A stretch of DNA of 64,000 nt from Helicobacter cetorum MIT 99-5656 (GTDB lineage Bacteria; Campylobacterota; Campylobacteria; Campylobacterales; Helicobacteraceae). Below the pieces are notes generated by a model that worked only from the letters and a program-made list of their open reading frames with translations, ran no database searches and was not told where the DNA came from. Positions within the stretch are counted from its first letter, which is position 1. Each line of letters opens with the position of its first letter. The stretch spans positions 1,769,667 through 1,833,666 of the forward strand of contig NC_017735.1 of assembly GCF_000259275.1 (NCBI RefSeq). The letters run 5' to 3'. The position numbers and the translations under genes are program-made. Below are positions 57,802-64,000 of this stretch, piece after piece.

Positions 57802-58240
57802 AATTTAGCTTTTGATTGAATTATTTTGGTAGTGTCAATCAAGAAAATATTATACAATCTAGGATTTAGGGCGTTAAAAATAAAAGGATTTTTTGGATAA
57901 AATCAATTAAGAGATTATTTTAAAATCTTGATTAAGTTTAGCTCTGTTTTGTATAAAACATGGATAGCAAAATCATTGTAGGGATATGGGCTAAAAAATT
58001 AAAGACTATTCTTTAAATAATATTTAAAGAATAGTTTCATGTATTTTTATAAGAAATTATGCAATCATTTTTGCTTTTTAACGCCTTAAGAATTTAAGAT
58101 CTACAAATACTTTTTTAAATTAATATTATTCGCAAACAGCCTTAAGTTTTATATTTCATAATATTTCGTTGTAAAATCTATCGTCAAGGTTCTATACAAA
58201 CAGAACTTTAAAGATAGACACCCCCCCCTTTTTTTAACCC
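57802..58240. other. 439-bp gap after flgG
   Basis: No gene is seen. It holds the long hairpin at 58005-58035 and ends in C8 and T7 runs at 58221-58235, just past the 3' end of the small minus-strand gene. Confidence 0.35.
58005..58035. terminator. 14-bp stem hairpin
   Basis: ACTATTCTTTAAAT (58005-58018), a 3-nt loop, and the exact complement (58022-58035), flanked by A-rich and T-rich ends. It lies 200 bp after flgG and 205 bp after the end of the small minus-strand gene, and could terminate both. Confidence 0.5.
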
Positions 58241-58375
58241 TTACTTGTTTTTATTGCCCTTATACTCAGGGTGGTTAGGGTTAAGCTGGTTAGAGCGGTT
58301 ATCGTGGTTGCTCTTATGCTCCTTGCTATTAGGATTATGTGCATCGCTTCTTTGATCATTTGGAGTCCTACTCAT
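58241..58375 (-). CDS. Small polar peptide gene, 44 aa
   Basis: A 44-codon gene with a strong ribosome site (AAAGGAG) 6 bases before the ATG. The product begins MSRTPNDQRSD and contains DNRSNQLNPNHPEYKG; it is almost wholly polar (Asn, Lys, His, Ser, Asp) and should be disordered. The DNRxNQLNPNxxxY pattern resembles short conserved peptides found widely in bacteria, as I recall, with no settled function. The terminator-like hairpin at 58402-58428 lies upstream. Confidence 0.6.
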   Translation of the reverse strand: MSRTPNDQRSDAHNPNSKEHKSNHDNRSNQLNPNHPEYKGNKNK

Positions 58376-58401
58376 TTTACTCTCCTTTCATTAAAGTTTA
58401 A

Positions 58402-58428
58402 AAACTAGACGCTTTTAGCGTCTAGTTT
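58402..58428. terminator. 11-bp perfect hairpin left of the transposon
   Basis: AAACTAGACGC (58402-58412), a 5-nt loop, and its exact complement (58418-58428). The T13 run after it (58440-58452) is now the transposon insertion site. In the pre-insertion state it could have terminated transcription from the left on the plus strand. Confidence 0.55.
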
Positions 58429-58452
58429 AGTGTATTGTATTTTTTTTTTTTT

Positions 58453-58482
58453 GGCTCTGTTAAAACAAAGTATTGATTTATT
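58453..58482 (+). repeat. Left terminal inverted repeat of the transposon
   Basis: Thirty bases starting GGCTCTG directly after a T-run. They match the reverse complement of 62917-62946 except at positions 8, 10, 18, 19 and 29. Confidence 0.85.
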
Positions 58483-58537
58483 CTTGTTATTTTGCTATAC
58501 TATTTCTATAAAACCCCTTTCAAATAAGGACTTTAAA

Positions 58538-59551
58538 ATGCCTAATCATACAAATGAATTAAAGATTATCAAACAGCTCTTTAATAACTTAACAAAAACT
58601 GATAAAAAGGCTTTTTTAAAGACTATTAAAGATAAAGAAAAATCTATAACTAAAACACCTATTCAAAAAGAAATCAAAGAGTGTCCACATTGTAAGTCTA
58701 ATCAATTTGTAAAAAATGGCAAAAAAGATAATAAACAAAGATTTATGTGTAAAGATTGCAAAAAGACTTTTACACTAACTAATAACACTATTCTTTTTAG
58801 CACCAAGACAGATATTAAGGTTTGGAAAAAATTCGTTCGTTGTATGATAGAAAAATATTCGCTTAAAAAGACAGCTGAAATTTGTAAGATTAGCTTACCT
58901 ACCGCTTTTGCTTGGCGGCATAAAATACTAGATGCTTTACAGAATATACAAAACGAAGTAGAGCTAAATGGCGTAGTAGAGGCTGATGAGACCTACTTCC
59001 CCCTTTCTTTTAAAGGTCATCATAAAAATTTTAAGCTGCCACGCTTATCTAAACATAGAGACACACAAGCATTAAAGCGTGGATTATCTAAAGAGCAAGC
59101 TTGTGTAACAAGTGGAGTGAATTTAAATGGCAAATCTATTGCTAAAGTTTCTGATTTAGGTAAGCCTAAAATCAAAGACTTAATAAAAGTCTTAAGTAAT
59201 AAAGTTTCTAGAGATAGTATTTTTGTAACCGATAGTTTTAGAGCTTATTTAAAACTAGCAAATAACATGGAGTTAAGCCATATTAGAATACCAAAGAAAA
59301 AACATAAACTAGGTTCTTTTAATATCCAAACTATCAATAGCTATCATAGTCATTTAAAGGATATGATTAAGCATAAAATTAAAGGTGTAGCGACTAAATA
59401 CTTGGATAATTATCTTGTTTATCATAACTTTGTGAATTTTGCTAAAGAGAGCTATAAGGAAGTGATTTTGTTTGAGTATATACAAAATAATGAGTGTGTT
59501 AGTTTGAGTTTAGAGATTTCTCATAGAGAATGTTTGGGGTTAGTGGGATAA
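58538..59551 (+). CDS. IS1595-family-like transposase
   Basis: 337 residues from ATG 58538 (AAGGAC upstream). An N-terminal zinc ribbon has C49, C52, C71 and C74 (ECPHC, CKDC). It is followed by a helix-turn-helix-like region and an ISXO2-type catalytic domain: D150 in VEADETYF, D232 in VTDSFRAY, and N267 in NSYHSHLKD, giving a DDN(K) set as in parts of the IS1595 family. It starts 85 bp inside the left end. The cargo genes follow closely in the same direction, so read-through may express them. Confidence 0.85.
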   Translation: MPNHTNELKIIKQLFNNLTKTDKKAFLKTIKDKEKSITKTPIQKEIKECPHCKSNQFVKNGKKDNKQRFMCKDCKKTFTLTNNTILFSTKTDIKVWKKFVRCMIEKYSLKKTAEICKISLPTAFAWRHKILDALQNIQNEVELNGVVEADETYFPLSFKGHHKNFKLPRLSKHRDTQALKRGLSKEQACVTSGVNLNGKSIAKVSDLGKPKIKDLIKVLSNKVSRDSIFVTDSFRAYLKLANNMELSHIRIPKKKHKLGSFNIQTINSYHSHLKDMIKHKIKGVATKYLDNYLVYHNFVNFAKESYKEVILFEYIQNNECVSLSLEISHRECLGLVG

Positions 59552-59566
59552 TTTGCAAAAACTTTA

Positions 59567-60675
59567 ATGTTAAAAGTAGCGAGTGTATTTAGTGGGATTG
59601 GGGCGTTTGAATACGCTCTAAAGCGTTTAGAAATAGAACATGAAATTTTATTTGCTTGTGATAATGGCAATATTGATTTAAATATAGATTATGATTTAGA
59701 ATTACAAAAGATTAAAAGCTTATCAAACATAAAAGAAAAAAGAAATTACACAGATAATCTCATCAAACAACATAGCAAAAAACAAAATTTTGTAAAGCAA
59801 TCCTATTTAGCTAACTATATAATCAAAGAGGATTTTTTTTTCAAGATATTAAATTATTTGATGGGATAGATTTTAGAGATAAAGTGGATATTTTAGTAGG
59901 TGGAAGTCCGTGTCAAAGTTTTTCTGCTATTGGTAGAAAACTAGGCTTAGAAGACACTAGAGGCACTTTATTTTATGATTATATTAGAGTGTTAAATGAA
60001 ATTCAGCCTAATGTTTTTATTTTTGAAAACGTTTATGGAATGCTTAGACACGATAAGGGAAAAACCTTTGAAGTGGTGCAAAATGCCTTTAAAAGTTTAG
60101 GCTACTTCTACAAATATGAGATTTTAGATGCGAGAAATTATGGTATTCCTCAAGGGCGTAGGCGTTTGTTCTTGGTAGGCTTCAAAGAACAAAAAAACGC
60201 ACTTAAATTTGCATTCCCTAGTCCTAAACAACTCACTATCACTATGCAAGACTTATTGCAAGACAATATTAAAGAGGGCAATTTGTTAAGCAAAAACGCT
60301 ATTTTAGATATTAAAAATTCTAAGGGAGGGGAATTAGTAGATGAAAAATACTTTCTAAGCGAAAAACTTCTTAAATACTGCCTAAGCCCTGGCTCAAAAA
60401 ATTTCTACCACGCCGATGCTAAAATTGACTTGCCTATTGCACGAGCCTTGCTTTCTACTATGGGAAACCATCATCGCTCAAGCGTGAATAATTATGTTAC
60501 CACTAATAATAGGGTGCGTTCTTTAAGTGTGAGAGAAGCCCATAGACTTATGGGCTTTGATGATAATTATCGCATTGTAGTCTCTAAAGCCCAAGGCTAT
60601 AAACAAGCGGGCAATTCTATTGTGGTAGATGTCTTAATGGCATTGATTAAAGAAATTATTAAGGCAATTAAATGA
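59567..60675 (+). CDS. C5 methyltransferase (transposon cargo 1), split by T9 run
   Basis: The first 100 codons encode motif I (VASVFSGIGAFEYAL). They run into nine T (59833-59841), where the frame shifts and stops. From 59884 another frame gives GGSPCQSFS (motif IV), FENVYGML (VI), QGRRRLFLVG (VIII) and KQAGNSIVVD (X). Ten T would join the two halves as EDFFFQDIKLFDGIDF into one 369-residue enzyme. The downstream half would not work alone because it lacks the SAM motif. It is likely phase variable or freshly broken. It overlaps the next gene by 4 bp. Confidence 0.85.
59833..59841 (+). repeat. T9 homopolymer splitting the methyltransferase frame
   Basis: Nine T in a row in the coding strand. 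Seven or ten would keep the reading frame. This tract is a plausible slippage site. Confidence 0.7.
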
Positions 60676-61625
60676 AAGTAGCGAGTTTATTTAGTGGGAT
60701 TGGGGGTTTTGATTTGGGCTTTATCCAAAATGGCTTTGAAATTGTATGGGCGAATGATTTTGATAAATACGCTGTAAAAACTTATAAGGCTAATATCAGT
60801 CAAAATATTGTCTTAGGCGATATATTGAATGAAAAAGATAATATTGGTAAGCACGATATTTTAATTGGCGGTTTTCCTTGTCAGCCTTTTTCAACCTTAG
60901 GGGCTTTAAAAGGATTTGATGATAAAAGAGGGACTTTATTTTTCACTATTTGTGAAATCATAGAAAAACATAAGCCAAAAATGGTGGTTTTAGAAAACGT
61001 TAAAAATTTAATCAACCACAATAAAGGCGAAACATTTAAACGCATTCTTTTTGAATTAGATAGGCTTAATTACCAAGTTAATTACGAGATTTTAAACACC
61101 TTAGACTTTGGCTTACCACAACAGCGTAACCGAGTATTTATAGTGGCTTTAAAAAAAGAGTGTTTCACTTCTTTAAACTTTGTTTTCCCTAAAAAAAGCC
61201 CTTGTAAAATCAGTGCGTTAAATTTATTAGATGAAGAAGTAGAATTAAAATACTTTATTTCTACAAAAATGATTAAAACGATTTTAGGAAAAGGAACAAA
61301 AGGCTATATTGTAGAGCCTAGCATAGATACACCTATTGCTAAAACTTTAACCGCTACCATGCATAAATGCCATAGAGCGAGCCAAGATAATTACTACACT
61401 GACTTAAAGAATTACGAACGCTATAAAGATAGCAACTATTCCTTTATAAGGCGCTTAACCCCTAATGAGGCTAGAAAATTACAAGGCTTTCCTAATGGTT
61501 TTAAGCAAGTGGTTTCTAATACGCAATTTTATAAGCAATTGGGAAATGCAGTCAGCGTGAATGTGAGCTTTGCTTTAGCTAAATCTATTAAAAAGCATTG
61601 TGAATTATTTTTAAAAAAGGATTAA
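60672..61625 (+). CDS. C5 methyltransferase (transposon cargo 2), intact
   Basis: 317 residues with complete C5 motifs: I VASLFSGIGGFDLGF, IV GGFPCQPFS, VI LENVKNLI, VIII QQRNRVFIVA and X KQLGNAVSVNVS. It differs clearly from the first cargo enzyme in the recognition region. Paired C5 enzymes are typical of systems with asymmetric target sites, one for each strand. It is followed one base later by the nuclease gene. Confidence 0.92.
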   Translation: MKVASLFSGIGGFDLGFIQNGFEIVWANDFDKYAVKTYKANISQNIVLGDILNEKDNIGKHDILIGGFPCQPFSTLGALKGFDDKRGTLFFTICEIIEKHKPKMVVLENVKNLINHNKGETFKRILFELDRLNYQVNYEILNTLDFGLPQQRNRVFIVALKKECFTSLNFVFPKKSPCKISALNLLDEEVELKYFISTKMIKTILGKGTKGYIVEPSIDTPIAKTLTATMHKCHRASQDNYYTDLKNYERYKDSNYSFIRRLTPNEARKLQGFPNGFKQVVSNTQFYKQLGNAVSVNVSFALAKSIKKHCELFLKKD

Positions 61626-61626
61626 A

Positions 61627-62901
61627 ATGCCTCATTCTAAGAAAAAAGCAAAAATTTATAGAGTGGATAATTTTAAAGACATTCAAGAAATAATGATGGA
61701 TAAATCCCCATCTTTACTTGATTATATGCATAAGTATAAAAATAGTGAATATGTTCTTTATTACAAAATGTTAAGCCATTCAGATTTGCCTACTTTTGCT
61801 AAGGCAGTGAGTAAAAACCATTTGGATAAAAATTTACTTTATTATTTAAGCACAGAACAAATGCAAAGTATAGAAAAAAAAGAAGAAAGGAATTTTGAAG
61901 TCGCTAAGCAATCCAATATTAGCTTATCCAAACGATTTTGGAAAGATCTAAATATGGCAGACCCTAGAGTTAGCATAAAAGATAGCTCTATTTCAAAAAA
62001 TATTAACGATTACGCTAAGGTGTATTTGGTTAATAATACTTTAAAAGATTTTAATTATAAGCTTACTTTAGAAATTTTTAAAAAACTAAATAAAATTTTT
62101 GATTCTAAGAAATTCAACGCTAATACTATGGAAATTAAAATCCTTAATCATCAAGCTTTTACCCCACTAGAACTCCATCAAGCTGTGCATGGAATAGGGA
62201 CTTCAAAGGATAGAGAGTTTGTTAAATTAAGACATAATATGTTTAGAAACGATTTGTTGTATTTTTTAATAGAAAAAACTAATAGTGATAAGAATTTATT
62301 TATCATGCCTTTTAGAAACCCATTATTTTTTAGTCTTTTGGGCATCACCAATTCTAGTTATCAAGCCTATATGGATAAAAGACTTAAAATAGAAAATAAT
62401 CAAGCCGTTAAAAATGCTACTTTTTTTGAAAAAGAGAGTATGCAACGCCAACACCAAAACAAATGGCGAAAAAATTTGGCTTTAGAAATGATGAATTATG
62501 CCACAACAGATAGGGCTGTAGTTTGTCCTTTAACTTGGATTGAAGCAGATTTTGATGACATAGGGACTTTATTTAAAGCCTCGCACATTAAAGGCTATAG
62601 CGAGTGTAAAGAAAATGAAAAATACGATATCAATAATGGCTTATTGCTCGTGGCTAATGCAGACGCTTTATTTGATAAGCATTTAATCACCATTGATGAG
62701 AATAAGCAATTAAAATTTTCTTATCTCTTAAATAACAACCACCAACTTAAATCAAAACTGCATTTGAATAATGATATTTTGAAAGAGATATTAAATGAAA
62801 ATAGAATGGCGTATTTAAAACACCATAGAGCTGTTTTTGAGAAAGAAGAGCAAAAAAGAAAGACTAAGAAAAGTGATTTTAATTTAACAATGTTTTTTTG
62901 A
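61627..62901 (+). CDS. HNH-type restriction endonuclease (transposon cargo 3)
   Basis: 424 residues, with a C-terminal HNH_2-like domain: KASHIKGYSECKENEKYDIN followed by NGLLLVANADALFDKHLI. The His of ASHI, the Asn of INNG and the His of FDKH are the probable HNH residues. The N-terminal 300 residues are Lys-rich and should recognise DNA; I do not recognise a named homologue. Its position directly after two C5 methyltransferases inside the transposon indicates the cognate nuclease. The gene ends 45 bp before the right terminal repeat. Confidence 0.8.
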   Translation: MPHSKKKAKIYRVDNFKDIQEIMMDKSPSLLDYMHKYKNSEYVLYYKMLSHSDLPTFAKAVSKNHLDKNLLYYLSTEQMQSIEKKEERNFEVAKQSNISLSKRFWKDLNMADPRVSIKDSSISKNINDYAKVYLVNNTLKDFNYKLTLEIFKKLNKIFDSKKFNANTMEIKILNHQAFTPLELHQAVHGIGTSKDREFVKLRHNMFRNDLLYFLIEKTNSDKNLFIMPFRNPLFFSLLGITNSSYQAYMDKRLKIENNQAVKNATFFEKESMQRQHQNKWRKNLALEMMNYATTDRAVVCPLTWIEADFDDIGTLFKASHIKGYSECKENEKYDINNGLLLVANADALFDKHLITIDENKQLKFSYLLNNNHQLKSKLHLNNDILKEILNENRMAYLKHHRAVFEKEEQKRKTKKSDFNLTMFF

Positions 62902-62916
62902 TAATAAAACTAAAAC

Positions 62917-62946
62917 ATTAAATCAATGGTTTGTTTAAGCAGAGCC
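62917..62946 (-). repeat. Right terminal inverted repeat of the transposon
   Basis: Thirty bases ending CAGAGCC, then a T9 run. The reverse complement matches the left end at 25 of 30 positions. Confidence 0.85.
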
Positions 62947-62981
62947 TTTTTTTTTGAAAAAGAGCTTAAAAAGGCTTTATT

Positions 62982-63725
62982 TTAGAGCAAATTCTTAACC
63001 GCATTAGTTTGTGCTTTTAATCGTAAAGTAGCAACTAAAATACAAGCAGGTATGGTTACCCTATAAGCATGCCCTACAATATCAATAGCTGTCCATACGC
63101 CTGTAATTATCCAGCCAACAGGTCCGGTTAAAATGCTTAGTCCTCTTGTAAGAGCGGCATTTGCTCCTAAGGACAACCCTCTTTGAAAAATCGCCTTTAT
63201 TACGGCATTTGCGACAATTAAAGCTAATTGATAAGATTTAAAGCCACCCATTTTAAACAAAGTTAGCGTGGCTGTGCTTAGGGCTTGCTTGCCTAATTTA
63301 TTCGTGTTTTTCACTCCTAGCTCATCACAAAGCTCTCTAATCTCTTCATCGTTCATTTTTTCTAAGCTCTTTTGCAAAATGTTAGAGAGCATGTTTTCTT
63401 CATTCAAGCTTGTGTCAGACTTCTTATTATAATTGACCTTTAACTTATTGCACACTTCACACAAAATTTCTCTATATAAAACTCCTGTCCCCCTCAATGC
63501 ACTCACAAAACTATTCGCCCCATAATGTTGCAATTCTTCAGCGATTTTTTCTACATATTTTATATAGTCGTTGCCATGCTTTTTGTATTCTTCTGAAAAG
63601 CTCAACCCCTCAGTAAGCCTTTTTTCTCCGTCCTTATCATAGACAAGCACTTCAAATAAATCTTTCAAATCATTAGAAGTCAATTCTTTTAAAAATTCCA
63701 AATCACTATCATATTTGTATGCCAT
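62982..63725 (-). CDS. YaaW-family protein (UPF0174)
   Basis: 247 residues from ATG 63725, chosen because AAAGGAG stands directly upstream and the H. pylori relative HP1588 has the same length and start. It has [19 protein letters not shown] at the N-terminus, [21 protein letters not shown] in the middle, and a hydrophobic Gly-rich C-terminal part ([17 protein letters not shown]). Function is unknown; the family includes E. coli YaaW. It lies just past the transposon, and the gene end is 27 bp from the target T-run. Confidence 0.85.
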   Translation of the reverse strand: MAYKYDSDLEFLKELTSNDLKDLFEVLVYDKDGEKRLTEGLSFSEEYKKHGNDYIKYVEKIAEELQHYGANSFVSALRGTGVLYREILCEVCNKLKVNYNKKSDTSLNEENMLSNILQKSLEKMNDEEIRELCDELGVKNTNKLGKQALSTATLTLFKMGGFKSYQLALIVANAVIKAIFQRGLSLGANAALTRGLSILTGPVGWIITGVWTAIDIVGHAYRVTIPACILVATLRLKAQTNAVKNLL

Positions 63726-63793
63726 ACTACTCCTTTTTTGTTCTATCACTTACTAAAAACAAATGACTTTCGCACTAACCACTATTTCACAAA

Positions 63794-63911
63794 GTGATTA
63801 GTGATTAGTGATTAGTGATTAGTGATTAGTGATTAGTGATTAGTGATTAGTGATTAGTGATTAGTGATTAGTGATTAGTGATTAGTGATTAGTGATTAGT
63901 GATTAGTGATT
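63794..63911. repeat. 7-bp tandem repeat, 16.9 copies of GTGATTA
   Basis: Sixteen exact heptamers run from 63794 to 63905, followed by GTGATT. They lie 69 bp upstream of the YaaW-family start, in or near its promoter. The 7-bp unit does not keep a 10.5-bp helical phase, so copy number would change spacing of flanking elements. It lacks spacers and so is not CRISPR. Confidence 0.9.
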
Positions 63912-64000
63912 TTAGAACTATTTGCCTAAATCTTTGCTTAAATATTTATAGAAATTATAGATTTTATTTAATTAATATTTGGCGTGTTTTAAAGGGTTTA
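63912..64000. other. AT-rich window end
   Basis: No gene is visible. Nothing can be said about what lies to the right. Confidence 0.3.

Larger units (their letters stand above)
58453..62946 (+). mobile_element. 4494-bp IS1595-like transposon carrying a restriction-modification system
   Basis: The left end GGCTCTGTTAAAACAAAG (from 58453) and the right end read inward (to 62946) match at 25 of 30 positions, forming terminal inverted repeats. Inside lie a zinc-ribbon DDN-type transposase and, in the same direction, two C5 methyltransferase genes and an HNH endonuclease gene. The left flank is T13 (58440-58452) and the right flank T9 (62947-62955), consistent with an 8-bp duplication of T. IS1595-family elements are known to make 8-bp duplications and sometimes carry passenger genes. 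The element is complete end to end. Whether the family assignment holds needs a search, but the end structure is read directly. Confidence 0.85.

Noticed and set aside
59552..59600. Right end of the transposon directly after the transposase
   Set aside because: The sequence there pairs poorly with the left end. The far better 25/30 match lies at 62917-62946, beyond the R-M genes.
59820..59890. Programmed ribosomal frameshift in the cargo methyltransferase
   Set aside because: There is no clear stimulatory structure or typical slippery heptamer context beyond the T-run. Replication slippage explains it more simply.
63794..63911. Possible CRISPR array
   Set aside because: The unit is 7 bp and strictly tandem with no spacers, and no cas genes are present.
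1..64000. tRNA or rRNA genes
   Set aside because: No cloverleaf-like segments or rRNA-like stretches were recognised in any intergenic region by eye.

Overview
The window comes from a gastric Helicobacter close to H. pylori but probably a different species, H. cetorum being one candidate. The DNA is AT-rich. It carries Hof/Hop-type outer-membrane proteins, an HcpC-like Sel1 protein, the Entner-Doudoroff block hcpC-eda-edd-zwf-pgl-glk, and blocks whose order matches H. pylori 26695 as I remember it: HP1222-HP1220, HP1098-HP1103, HP1165-HP1175, HP0047-HP0052, HP1584-HP1585 and HP1588. In H. pylori these blocks are not contiguous. Species assignment and locus numbers are from memory, not from a search.

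Layout: (1) 1-11.7 kb is one end of an integrating conjugative element of the TnPZ/tfs type: a truncated Snf2-like helicase, a XerT-type tyrosine recombinase, a ParA/VirC1-like ATPase, several unknown proteins, and a VirD2/MOBP-like relaxase. A perfect 20-bp palindrome followed by a match to the IncP nic core lies upstream of the relaxase and is the likely oriT. No VirB/VirD4 genes are in view. (2) 11.7-22.2 kb holds a phase-variable outer-membrane protein (switched off by a G10 tract), the dld-uppS-ABC block, a large outer-membrane protein with a metzincin zinc motif and an AG-repeat leader, and hcpC. (3) 22.2-27.7 kb encodes glucose catabolism through the Entner-Doudoroff route. (4) 27.7-44 kb holds a C5 restriction-modification (R-M) pair, an MFS exporter, pgi, hofH, cstA, the glutamine-type ABC transporter (ATPase gene frameshifted in an A-run), two related secreted proteins, a broken lipoprotein gene with a CT tract, gluP and a purine permease. 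(5) 44-57.8 kb holds an outer-membrane protein fragment, an Hpy188I-like GIY-YIG R-M pair, hypE-hypF, an agmatine deiminase-type protein, an HpyAVI/MnlI-like R-M set, tsaD, a Dam-class R-M pair and flgG. (6) 57.8-64 kb holds a 44-residue gene on the minus strand, a complete 4.49-kb transposon, a YaaW-family (UPF0174) gene, and a 7-bp tandem repeat of nearly 17 copies.

The strongest novel structure is the element at 58453-62946. It has 30-bp terminal inverted repeats (25/30 matching), an IS1595-family-like transposase, and three cargo genes: two C5 methyltransferases and an HNH endonuclease. It sits in a T-run that fits an 8-bp target duplication. It therefore looks like a self-mobile R-M system. 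One of its methyltransferases is split by a T9 run and may be phase variable.

Overall the window has five R-M systems with seven methyltransferases in about 36 kb, several of them at junctions between blocks that are separate in H. pylori. It also has at least five loci that simple repeats could switch or tune. Metabolically, gluP imports glucose, glk phosphorylates it, pgi links it to gluconeogenesis, and zwf-pgl-edd-eda convert it to pyruvate and glyceraldehyde-3-phosphate. Dld oxidises D-lactate, and the CstA and Gln-type transporters bring in peptides and amino acids.
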